A stretch of 64,000 nucleotides of DNA from 66-474 sp040255405 (lineage in GTDB: Bacteria; Pseudomonadota; Gammaproteobacteria; Xanthomonadales; Rhodanobacteraceae): the NCBI GenBank assembly GCA_040255405.1, contig JBDZUX010000012.1, forward strand, positions 1 through 64,000. Reading direction: 5' to 3'. The notes below the pieces were generated by a model. The model had not been told where the DNA came from. It worked only from the letters and a program-made list of their open reading frames with translations, and searched no databases. Shown in pieces: positions 1 to 7,286 of this stretch. Made by a program: the position numbers and the translations under genes. How positions within the stretch are numbered: the first letter of the stretch is position 1; the number at the start of each line of letters is the position of its first letter.

Positions 1-49
1 CGACGTCGACCACCGCACCGATGATTTGAACGATCTTGCCCTGGCTCAT
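1..49 (-). CDS. atpD: ATP synthase F1 beta subunit, N-terminus only (cut by window edge)
   Basis: Only the first 16 codons are inside the window. They read MSQGKIVQIIGAVVDV, the typical start of the catalytic beta subunit of F1. It lies 82 nt downstream of atpG on the same strand, which is the conserved atpG-atpD order. The rest of the gene, including the P-loop, and presumably atpC lie to the left of position 1. The identity rests on the N-terminal motif plus operon position. Confidence 0.93.
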   Translation of the reverse strand, partial: MSQGKIVQIIGAVVDV

Positions 50-131
50 TGTGTTTTCCTCTTGGATACTTTTCGTAGCAGCCGGCCTGCCGGCGACCGA
101 TCGCGCGCAGGCGTGCTCCTACGGAGAAGGT

Positions 132-1052
132 TCAACCACCGACGGCGGCCGCGCCGCCGACGATCTCCGAAATTTCCTGGGTGATGGCCGCCTGGCGCGC
201 CTTGTTGTAGATCAGCGTCAGGGTATCGATGGCCTTGGTGGCATTGTCGGACGCCGCCTTCATGGCCACCATCCGTGCGGCATGTTCGCTGGCGAGGTTC
301 TCCAGCGTTGCGTGGTACACCATGCCTTCGAAGTAGCGGTTCAGCACGTGCCGGATCACGACTTCAGCGTCAGGTTCGTACAGATAATCCCAACTGGTCG
401 CACGCTCGACCTTGGCGTCGCGCGATGCCGGATGAAGTTCATCGCCCGCGGCCGTCTTGATTTCCTCGGCCACGGCCGGCAACGGCAACAGCACGTCCAC
501 GGTCGCGCGCTGCGTCATCGTGTTGACGAACTGGTTGTAGCACAGATACACGCGGTCGAGCTTGCCCTGCATGAAACCGTCGTCGGCGATCTTCATCACG
601 CCGATCAGTTTTTCCAGCCGCGGATGGTCGCCGAGATGCGTGAGCGTCCCGACCAGATCGACCTTGATGCGGCGGAAGAACTGCGCGGCCTTCTGGCCGA
701 TCGCGATCACTTCGACGCCCACGCCCTTCTGCTGCCACCCGTGGATGTCAGCCAGCACCTTGCGGAACAGGTTGGCGTTCAAGCCGCCACACAGGCCGCG
801 GTCGGTCGAAACGACCAGGTAGCACACGTGTTTGATCTCGCGTTCGCGCAGCGCCGGATGCTGGTAATCGGGCGACGCCTGCGCAATGTGCGCGATCACG
901 TTGCGGATGTGCAACGCGTACGGGCGCGAAGTCTGCATCAGGTCCTGCGCCTTGCGGATCTTGGACGCGGACACCATCTGCAGCGCGCTCGTCACCTTGC
1001 GGGTGTTCGCAACGCTCTTGATCTTGGTCCGGATTTCTCTTGCGCCTGCCAT
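132..1052 (-). CDS. atpG: ATP synthase F1 gamma subunit
   Basis: Central rotor stalk of F1Fo ATP synthase; it couples proton flow through Fo to catalysis in the alpha3beta3 head. The protein has 306 residues. Its N-terminus (MAGAREIRTKIKSVANTRKV) and its C-terminus (NKARQAAITQEISEIVGGA) are the two coiled-coil helices diagnostic of the family. It is somewhat longer than the common ~290 residues. The extra length seems to lie in the middle, in the segment with DELHPASRDAKVERATSWDY. It sits between atpA (167 nt upstream, an unusually long gap filled by a repeat element) and atpD. Confidence 0.97.
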   Translation of the reverse strand: MAGAREIRTKIKSVANTRKVTSALQMVSASKIRKAQDLMQTSRPYALHIRNVIAHIAQASPDYQHPALREREIKHVCYLVVSTDRGLCGGLNANLFRKVLADIHGWQQKGVGVEVIAIGQKAAQFFRRIKVDLVGTLTHLGDHPRLEKLIGVMKIADDGFMQGKLDRVYLCYNQFVNTMTQRATVDVLLPLPAVAEEIKTAAGDELHPASRDAKVERATSWDYLYEPDAEVVIRHVLNRYFEGMVYHATLENLASEHAARMVAMKAASDNATKAIDTLTLIYNKARQAAITQEISEIVGGAAAVGG

Positions 1053-1064
1053 GTGCCTTTCTCT

Positions 1065-1218
1065 TGTAGGGCGGGTGCCAACCCGCCTTCAACGCCTCCA
1101 ATGGCGGGATTGTTCGCATCATCCCTGATGCTCACCCCTTGCTTGCGCTCAGGGCCGGCCTGCGGCCGTCCAAATTCGTTCCAGACGAATTTGTCGCTAT
1201 CGCGGCTCCCGCCCTACG
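1065..1218. repeat. MITE-like palindromic element between atpA and atpG
   Basis: The 167-nt gap between atpA and atpG is bounded by perfect 10-bp terminal inverted repeats, GTAGGGCGGG at 1066-1075 and CCCGCCCTAC at 1208-1217. Shorter inner repeats of the GGCGGG/CCCGCC type also occur. No protein is encoded. The architecture fits a non-autonomous palindromic repeat of the REP/MITE kind inserted inside the operon. It could form a hairpin in the atp mRNA and change the amount of downstream atpG/atpD. The element class is inferred; only the inverted repeats are seen directly. Confidence 0.55.
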
Positions 1219-1219
1219 T

Positions 1220-2767
1220 TCACCAACTTCCCGTCTTCTTGAACTCGTCCAGCGCCGCCTTGAAGGTGCCTTCGATGTCGGCGTTCCAGTCACCGCTGTC
1301 GACGATCTTCTTCATCAGGTCGCCGTGGTTCGACTGCATGAACTGGTGCAGGGCGTGCTCGAAGGGGAGAATCTGCGCCAGCGGCACGTCGTCCAGATAG
1401 CCCTTCTCCGCCGCGTACAGCGAGATCGCGAGCTGCGCGATCGTCAGCGGCGAATACTGCTTCTGCTTCATCAGTTCGGTGACGCGCTGGCCGCGCTCCA
1501 GTTGCGCGCGGGTCGCCGCATCGAGGTCGGACGCGAACTGTGCGAACGCCGCGAGTTCGCGGTACTGCGCCAGCGCCAGCTTCACGCCGCCGGACAGCTT
1601 CTTGATGATCTTGGTCTGGGCCGCGCCGCCGACGCGCGACACCGAGATGCCGGCGTTCACGGCCGGGCGGATACCGGCGTTGAAGAGGTCGGTTTCGAGG
1701 AAGATCTGGCCGTCGGTGATCGAGATCACGTTGGTCGGCACGAACGCGGACACGTCGCCTGCCTGGGTTTCGATGATCGGCAGCGCGGTCAACGAACCGG
1801 TCTTGCCTTTCACTTCGCCGTGGGTTTCCTTTTCGACCCATTCGGCGTTGACGCGCGCCGCGCGTTCCAGCAGGCGCGAATGCAGGTAGAACACGTCGCC
1901 CGGATATGCCTCGCGGCCCGGCGGGCGGCGCAGCAGCAGCGAGATCTGGCGATACGCCCAGGCCTGCTTGGTCAAGTCGTCGTAGATGATCAGCGCATCT
2001 TCGCCGTGGTCGCGGAAGTATTCGCCCATCGCGCAACCGGCATAAGGCGCGATGTACTGCATCGTCGCCGATTCGGATGCCGAGGCCGCGACGATGATCG
2101 TGTGCGCGAGTGCGTCGTGCTCTTCCAGCTTGCGCACCACGTTCGCGATCGAGGACTGCTTCTGTCCGATCGCGACGTAAATGCACTTAACCCCGGTGCC
2201 CTTCTGGTTGATGATGGTGTCGACCGCGAGCGCAGACTTGCCGGTCTGGCGGTCGCCAATCACCAGTTCGCGCTGGCCACGGCCGATCGGGATCATCGAG
2301 TCGACCGACTTGTAGCCGGTCTGCACCGGCTGCGACACCGACTGGCGCCAGATCACGCCCGGCGCGACCTTTTCCACCGGCGAGGTCAGGTGCGTGTTGA
2401 CCGGTCCCTTGCCGTCGATCGGATTGCCAAGCGCATCGACGACGCGGCCGAGCATTTCGGGACCGACGGGCACTTCCAGGATGCGCCCGGTGGTCTTGGC
2501 GGTGTTGCCTTCCGACAGATGCTCGTACTTGCCGAGCACCACGGCGCCGACCGAATCGCGCTCCAGGTTCAGGGCCAGCGCGTAGGTGTCCCCCGGCAGC
2601 TCGATCATTTCGCCGGCCATCACGTCATTCAGGCCGTGGATGCGCACGATGCCATCCGACACGCTGGTGAGCGTGCCTTCGTTGCGGGTTTCCGCGGAGA
2701 GCTTGAATTGCTCGATGCGGCTCTTGATCAGCTCGCTGATTTCGGAAGGATTGAGTGTGGTGGCCAT
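1220..2767 (-). CDS. atpA: ATP synthase F1 alpha subunit
   Basis: Non-catalytic nucleotide-binding subunit of the F1 head. At 515 residues it has the usual family length. The N-terminus (ATTLNPSEISELIKSRIEQF) is the delta-binding helix. The P-loop GDRQTGKS is at about 171-178, and the conserved GRGQRELVIGDRQTGKSAL context is intact. It follows atpH by 140 nt. That gap carries a hairpin repeat, so atpA is flanked on both sides by intergenic repeats within the operon. Confidence 0.98.
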   Translation of the reverse strand: MATTLNPSEISELIKSRIEQFKLSAETRNEGTLTSVSDGIVRIHGLNDVMAGEMIELPGDTYALALNLERDSVGAVVLGKYEHLSEGNTAKTTGRILEVPVGPEMLGRVVDALGNPIDGKGPVNTHLTSPVEKVAPGVIWRQSVSQPVQTGYKSVDSMIPIGRGQRELVIGDRQTGKSALAVDTIINQKGTGVKCIYVAIGQKQSSIANVVRKLEEHDALAHTIIVAASASESATMQYIAPYAGCAMGEYFRDHGEDALIIYDDLTKQAWAYRQISLLLRRPPGREAYPGDVFYLHSRLLERAARVNAEWVEKETHGEVKGKTGSLTALPIIETQAGDVSAFVPTNVISITDGQIFLETDLFNAGIRPAVNAGISVSRVGGAAQTKIIKKLSGGVKLALAQYRELAAFAQFASDLDAATRAQLERGQRVTELMKQKQYSPLTIAQLAISLYAAEKGYLDDVPLAQILPFEHALHQFMQSNHGDLMKKIVDSGDWNADIEGTFKAALDEFKKTGSW

Positions 2768-2826
2768 GGTTTGGATTCCTGTTTGGCGGCCCTTGCGGCA
2801 CCGTCATAGCTTCTTCGTATGTCTTT

Positions 2827-2907
2827 GGGGGAATCGGGAATGGAGAATCACTGAACCGCCAAGCGTTGCATTTTTCCGCTCCGATTCTCGATTCCCGACC
2901 CCCGGCT
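2827..2907. repeat. Intergenic hairpin repeat (family A, copy 1) between atpH and atpA
   Basis: Contains arms of repeated GGGAATC/GAATC units around 2829-2849 and their approximate complement (GATTCTCGATTCCC) at 2883-2896, giving a long imperfect hairpin. The right end, GGCTCTA at 2904-2910, abuts atpH: its CTA is the TAG stop codon of atpH on the minus strand. A sister copy with the same organisation and the same GGCTCTA end lies at 63214-63301 next to ampE. Confidence 0.6.
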
Positions 2908-3441
2908 CTATTGCGTCAACGCGCTCTCGAGTTTGGCGAGGCGACTCTTCAGCGATCCGTCGATCACGGTTTCGCCGGCATCGATCACCGCCCCGCCCAT
3001 CACCGCAGGGTCGATGCTGCGCTCGAGGTCGATGTCGCTGTTGAAGCGGCGCTTCAGCGCTTCCACCAGCCGTGCGGCGTCGGCGTCATCCAGCGGCACC
3101 GCGCTGCGCACGCGCACCCGCAGCACGTGTTCGGCATCGCGCTTCATCTGCTCGAACAGCGCGGCGATTTCCGGCAATTCGCGCAGACGGCCGTTGTCCG
3201 CCAGCACGCCCAGGAAGCGCGCAAATTCCGAATCCGCAGACTCGCCGTCGCGTGCGAACAGGGAAGCCAACGCCTGCGGGGACAACCGCGGGTCGCCGAA
3301 CAGCGCGACCACCTGCGGCTCGGCCGCGACCTCCGCCGCAAAGGCCAGCTTTTCCGCCCACTCGTTCTGCGCGCCGTGCGCGGACGCGATTTCGTACGCG
3401 GCGCGGGCGTAGGGACGTGCGATGGTGAGGGGCTGCGTCAT
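2908..3441 (-). CDS. atpH: ATP synthase F1 delta subunit
   Basis: Peripheral stalk subunit joining the top of F1 to the b-subunit dimer. The 177 residues match the family. The N-terminal domain begins MTQPLTIARPYARAAYE, and the C-terminus has the conserved VIDGSLKSRLAKLESAL signature. It starts 3 nt after the atpF stop, so the pair is probably translationally coupled. The stop codon TAG is the first triplet of a repeat element on this strand. Confidence 0.97.
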   Translation of the reverse strand: MTQPLTIARPYARAAYEIASAHGAQNEWAEKLAFAAEVAAEPQVVALFGDPRLSPQALASLFARDGESADSEFARFLGVLADNGRLRELPEIAALFEQMKRDAEHVLRVRVRSAVPLDDADAARLVEALKRRFNSDIDLERSIDPAVMGGAVIDAGETVIDGSLKSRLAKLESALTQ

Positions 3442-3444
3442 GGA

Positions 3445-3915
3445 TCAGATCCCGGCGACCAGTTCGTCGAGCAGCGCCTTGTGGGTCCCGGCATCGACCT
3501 CGCGCCCGAGGATCTTTTCGGCACCCTGCACCGCCAGCGCCGCGACCTGGCCACGCAATTCCGCGCGGGCGCGGTGGGCCATGTTCTCGATGTCGGCCTG
3601 CGCCGTGGCCTTCTGGCGAGCGGCTTCCTGCAACGCGTCCGTGCGCGCCTTGTCGACGATCTGCCCGGCCTGCTGGTTGGCGCGCTCGATGATGACCGCC
3701 GCTTCCGCGCGCGCCTTCTTCACTTCGTCGTCGGCGCGCGTGTTGGCTTCCGCCAGTTCCTTGCGCGCACGGTCGGCGGCTTCGAGCCCCTCCGCGATGC
3801 GCTTGGCGCGCTCATCCATGGCGTTCATGATGGGCGGCCAGATGTATTTCATCGTGAACCAGACCAGGATCAGGAAAACGATGATCTGGGCGATGAGCGT
3901 GGCATTCAGGCTCAC
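3445..3915 (-). CDS. atpF: ATP synthase Fo b subunit
   Basis: Peripheral stalk of ATP synthase: one N-terminal membrane helix (about residues 6-26, IAQIIVFLILVWFTMKYIW) followed by a long alanine- and charge-rich coiled coil. At 156 residues it is the normal length. The start codon is GTG, supported by a GAGAGGATT ribosome-binding sequence a few bases upstream. It lies 52 nt downstream of atpE. Confidence 0.97.
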   Translation of the reverse strand: MSLNATLIAQIIVFLILVWFTMKYIWPPIMNAMDERAKRIAEGLEAADRARKELAEANTRADDEVKKARAEAAVIIERANQQAGQIVDKARTDALQEAARQKATAQADIENMAHRARAELRGQVAALAVQGAEKILGREVDAGTHKALLDELVAGI

Positions 3916-3967
3916 GGTCGCAATCCTCTCGCGTGAATCAGGAGTTCAACTAGGTTGCCGTGTCCGA

Positions 3968-4267
3968 TTACGGTGCGGCACCGACGGCCCGGGCGGCCGT
4001 GCGCACGATTTCGCCGAACGGATCGACGAAGATCAGGTACAGCGCGATGCCCACGCCGATGATCGGGATCGCATCGATCAGGCCAACCAGCAGGAACATC
4101 TTGCCCTGCAGCATCGGCACCAGCTCGGGCTGGCGCGCCGAACTTTCGAGGAACTTGCCGCCCATCAGGCCCATGCCGATGGCGGCGCCGATGCCGGCGA
4201 GGCCGAGCATGAAACCCGCAGCCAGGGCGGTGAAGCCTTCAACACTGGCCAGTGCGCTGATATCCAT
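3968..4267 (-). CDS. atpE: ATP synthase Fo c subunit (proteolipid ring)
   Basis: A 99-residue hairpin of two membrane helices that oligomerises into the proton-driven rotor ring. Helix 1 is glycine/alanine rich (GLAGIGAAIGMGLMGGKFLE), the loop is SSARQPEL, and helix 2 contains the proton-carrying acid in GLIDAIPIIGVG. That acid is an aspartate at position 65, as in E. coli-type proton enzymes, and no sodium-ring signature is evident. The C-terminal tail of about 17 residues after helix 2 is longer than in E. coli. The start ATG at 4267 gives the usual MDISALAS beginning. Confidence 0.97.
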   Translation of the reverse strand: MDISALASVEGFTALAAGFMLGLAGIGAAIGMGLMGGKFLESSARQPELVPMLQGKMFLLVGLIDAIPIIGVGIALYLIFVDPFGEIVRTAARAVGAAP

Positions 4268-4323
4268 TGTGCGTCTCCGTAGTACTTTTGAGTTGAAACA
4301 GCGGTGGTGAAAAGGAAGGTGGT

Positions 4324-5322
4324 TCAGTGGTGCTCGGCCGCCATCGACAGGTAACCGACAGTCAGCACCATGAAGATGTAGGCCTGCAGGCCGATGATCA
4401 GCCAGTGGAAGATGCCCCACGCGGTGGCGAACAGGATCTGGATGTACACGCCCGCGCCGATCGCCGGCAGGAAACCCATGATGCTGCCGATCGGGATCAC
4501 CACCAGCAGGATCAACGGAATCCAGGCGCGCATCCACTTGCCCTTGCCATAGGCCAGCAATGCGACCGTGATGACCGCCAGTGCCGCGAAAACCCAGAAC
4601 GAAGCAAACGTGATCGGCGTGATGGTCGCCGGCGCGCTGAAGCGCAACGTCATGCAGGCCAGCAGGATGAAGATCACTTCGCCCGCGTACATGTTGCCGA
4701 ACAGTCGAAGGCCCAGGCTGAGCGGCTTGGAAAGCTCCTCCACGACCTTCAGGATGAAGTTCACCGGCGCCAGCCATTTGCCGAACGGCTGGAACAGCGC
4801 CTCCCTGGTGACGCCCTTCAGGCCCTTGTTGTAGAAGCTGTACCAGAAAGTGAGCAGGAACACGGTGATCGCCATCGACATGGTGATCGCCGGGTCGGCC
4901 GTGGGCAGGACGCGCAGGTGTTCGATGCCCGCGGCCTCCGCGGCTCGCGGCAGCGCGTCGATCGGCAGCAGGTCCATCAGGTTCATGAACAGGATCCAGA
5001 ACCCGACGAGCAGCGCCATCGGCGCCACGAATGCCGACTTCTTGTGAAAGATGTCCTTGACCTGGCGGTCGAAGAACTCCGTGCTGATTTCCACGAAGCC
5101 TTGCCAGCGTGCGGGAACCCCGCTGGTCGCGCGTCGCGCGACGGGCCAGAACAGGAACACGAACAGCAGGCCCAGCACCACCGAGAAGAACATCGAATCG
5201 ATGTTCACGACCCAGAAGTCGCTGGAGCCCTTGACGATCTTCCAGGTCTTGAGGTCGAGCTGGAGATACGTCAGATGGTGCAGGATGTATGCACCGCTCG
5301 TGATGGGACCTTCTGCTGCCAT
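4324..5322 (-). CDS. atpB: ATP synthase Fo a subunit
   Basis: Stator channel subunit of Fo. The 332 residues hold about five to six membrane helices. The conserved helix with the essential arginine reads LSLGLRLFGNMYAGE, and the last helix has the conserved LQAYIFMVLTVGYL. The protein is longer than the ~270-residue E. coli form. The extra residues lie in the first cytoplasmic and periplasmic loops and the charged N-terminal region, as in other Xanthomonadales/Pseudomonas-type a subunits. It sits 26 nt after atpI and 56 nt before atpE. Confidence 0.97.
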   Translation of the reverse strand: MAAEGPITSGAYILHHLTYLQLDLKTWKIVKGSSDFWVVNIDSMFFSVVLGLLFVFLFWPVARRATSGVPARWQGFVEISTEFFDRQVKDIFHKKSAFVAPMALLVGFWILFMNLMDLLPIDALPRAAEAAGIEHLRVLPTADPAITMSMAITVFLLTFWYSFYNKGLKGVTREALFQPFGKWLAPVNFILKVVEELSKPLSLGLRLFGNMYAGEVIFILLACMTLRFSAPATITPITFASFWVFAALAVITVALLAYGKGKWMRAWIPLILLVVIPIGSIMGFLPAIGAGVYIQILFATAWGIFHWLIIGLQAYIFMVLTVGYLSMAAEHH

Positions 5323-5348
5323 GCGTTGAGTTCCAGCCTAACCCGATG

Positions 5349-5717
5349 TCAAATGTCGAAGCGCAACACCAGCCAATTGACCGCCATCGCCGCCCCGGCA
5401 CCGGCGAGCACCGGCACCAGCGGCAGCCGCAGCCGCACCAGGATCAGGAACAGCCCGCCCAGCACGACCAGCCACTTCAGCAGCATCCCCAGCGCGAATC
5501 GCCGCATGGTGACGGCGCCTCGTGCCAGCGACGGCTTGAATACCCGGAGCGCCAGCAGTGCGGTGCCAATGGCCACCACGCCGCCGCCGCCGAACGCGCC
5601 CAAGGCCGATGCCGCGCCCCGGACCAGAAACAACAACCCGACGATGATCGCCGCCGCCACTTGCGCGAGCACGACCCGAACGGCGAGCCGTCGGCCGGCG
5701 GCCAGCGAATTGTCCAA
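5349..5717 (-). CDS. atpI: ATP synthase I protein (c-ring assembly factor)
   Basis: Small membrane protein at the head of the atp operon; AtpI proteins help assemble or stabilise the c ring. The proposed start is TTG at 5717, with GAGGTGG six bases upstream. It gives 122 residues with four hydrophobic segments, the normal AtpI size. A longer reading to the ATG at 5855 is rejected because it begins upstream of the operon's own promoter. The sequence is poorly conserved, so the assignment rests on size, topology and position before atpB. Confidence 0.8.
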   Translation of the reverse strand: MDNSLAAGRRLAVRVVLAQVAAAIIVGLLFLVRGAASALGAFGGGGVVAIGTALLALRVFKPSLARGAVTMRRFALGMLLKWLVVLGGLFLILVRLRLPLVPVLAGAGAAMAVNWLVLRFDI

Positions 5718-5775
5718 GTTCAGCCACCTCGGGCGTGCCTTCAACCCGCCCAAAAGTCCGCAATCGAGCTTTGGA

Positions 5776-5805
5776 ATTGTAGCAGCGCCGTTCGCGCGGT
5801 AGCAA
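5776..5805 (-). promoter_or_regulatory. Sigma70-type promoter of the atp operon
   Basis: On the minus strand a -35 box TTGCTA (5805-5800) and a -10 box TACAAT (5781-5776) are separated by 18 bp. Transcription would begin near 5769, about 50 nt before the proposed TTG start of atpI. This is the only good promoter between mnmE and atpI and it fixes the atpI start as internal to the longer open frame. Confidence 0.65.
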
Positions 5806-5929
5806 CCGCGCGCCGGCGTTGCTGCCGGAATTTCAAGGATTTTCGGGTACGCCAATCGCGGTACTCGTGCTTTCCGGAACCCGGGTCAACGCGCGTCCAT
5901 GTGCTGTCCGGGATGACCCCATCCCGGGG

Positions 5930-7270
5930 TCATTTCCCGATGCAGAAGGTCGAGAAAATCGCGCCCAGAAGATCCTCGCTCGTGAACGTGCCGACGATTT
6001 CGCCGAGGGCGCGCTGCGCGGCGAGCAGATCCTCGGCGACCAATTCCGGCGTCGCGGTGGCAAGCGCCGCCCTGGCGCTTCGCAGCGAAGCGTCGGCGCG
6101 CTCGAGCGCGAGCACGTGCCGCGTGCGCGCGCTGAATTCGCCGCCGTGTTCGCCACCCAGCGCCGCCTCGCGCAGGGCGGTGCGCAGCAGGTCCATGCCT
6201 TCGCCGGTGCGCGCGGAAAGCGCGACGCGAATGATGTCGTCGCATTCGTGGCGTGAAGGCGGCGTGCCGGAGAGATCGATCTTGTTGAGGATCAGGATCC
6301 TGGTGGCCGAGGGCGGCGTTCCGTCGAACAGGCCTGGATTCGCGACCGAGCCAGGGCTGTCCACCACCCGCAAGACCAGATCGGCGCGCGCCAATTCAGC
6401 GCGCGCACGGCGGATGCCTTCGCCCTCGACAAGATCGGTCGATTCGCGCAAACCCGCGGTGTCCGCAAGGGTGAAGTCCACGTCGTCCAGAGTGATCGAT
6501 TCGCGCAGCACGTCGCGGGTGGTGCCGGGGACGTCGGTGACGATCGCGCGATCGGTGCCCGCGAGCGCATTCAGGAGGCTCGATTTGCCGACGTTGGGTT
6601 CGCCGACGATGACCGCGTGCATGCCATCGGTCAGGCGCACGCCGCGGCGGGCGGCGGCCAGCAGCGCCTGCAATCCGCTCATGGCATCTTCGAACAAGCG
6701 CTCGATTACCGGTTTCGATGCACTTTCCGAGGCATCGTCGGAGAAGTCGATTGCGGCTTCGATTTCCACGCGCAGACGCACGATGAGCTTCGACAGCGCA
6801 TCGGCGCGCCGCGAGAACTCCCCTTCCAGCGACCGCACGGCCGCACGCGCCTGGATTTCCGAACGCGCCGCGATCAGGTCGGCCACGGCTTCGGCCTGGT
6901 TCAAGTCGAGCTTGCCGTTCAAGAACGCGCGTTCGGAAAACTCGCCCGCGCGCGCGGCGCGTGCGCCCAGTTCGCATGCGCGGCGGACCAGCGCGTCCAG
7001 CGCCACCGGGCTGCCGTGGGCGTGCAACTCCAGCACGTCCTCGCCGGTGAAGGAATGCGGGGCGGCGAAGTACAAGACGAGACCTCGATCGATCGCGGCG
7101 CCATCCGCGTCGACGAACGCGGTCAGTTGCGCGCGGCGCGGTTCGGGTTCGACGCCACACAGTGCATGGGCGATCCCGCGGACGCGGCTGCCCGAAATTC
7201 GCACCACGCCGATCCCGCCGCGCCCCGGCGGGGTCGCGATGGCCACGATGGTGTCGTTTGCGGACCGCAT
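5930..7270 (-). CDS. mnmE: tRNA uridine-34 modification GTPase
   Basis: With MnmG it installs the carboxymethylaminomethyl group on wobble uridine of certain tRNAs. The 446 residues hold the N-terminal tetrahydrofolate-binding domain (GRGGIGVVRISG near residue 16), then helical regions and an inserted G domain with GEPNVGKSSLLNAL (G1), DVPGTTRD (G2) and DTAGLRE (G3). The protein ends in the invariant CIGK that supplies the catalytic cysteine. It follows yidC on the same strand by 16 nt. mnmG is not in this window. Confidence 0.97.
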   Translation of the reverse strand: MRSANDTIVAIATPPGRGGIGVVRISGSRVRGIAHALCGVEPEPRRAQLTAFVDADGAAIDRGLVLYFAAPHSFTGEDVLELHAHGSPVALDALVRRACELGARAARAGEFSERAFLNGKLDLNQAEAVADLIAARSEIQARAAVRSLEGEFSRRADALSKLIVRLRVEIEAAIDFSDDASESASKPVIERLFEDAMSGLQALLAAARRGVRLTDGMHAVIVGEPNVGKSSLLNALAGTDRAIVTDVPGTTRDVLRESITLDDVDFTLADTAGLRESTDLVEGEGIRRARAELARADLVLRVVDSPGSVANPGLFDGTPPSATRILILNKIDLSGTPPSRHECDDIIRVALSARTGEGMDLLRTALREAALGGEHGGEFSARTRHVLALERADASLRSARAALATATPELVAEDLLAAQRALGEIVGTFTSEDLLGAIFSTFCIGK

Positions 7271-7286
7271 GCGCCTGCCTGCGCGA

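Noticed and set aside
36..1400. Long plus-strand open frame across atpG and the atpA end
   Set aside because: Antisense shadow of high-GC genes; composition is Arg/His-rich with no domain, and the true genes are unmistakable on the other strand.
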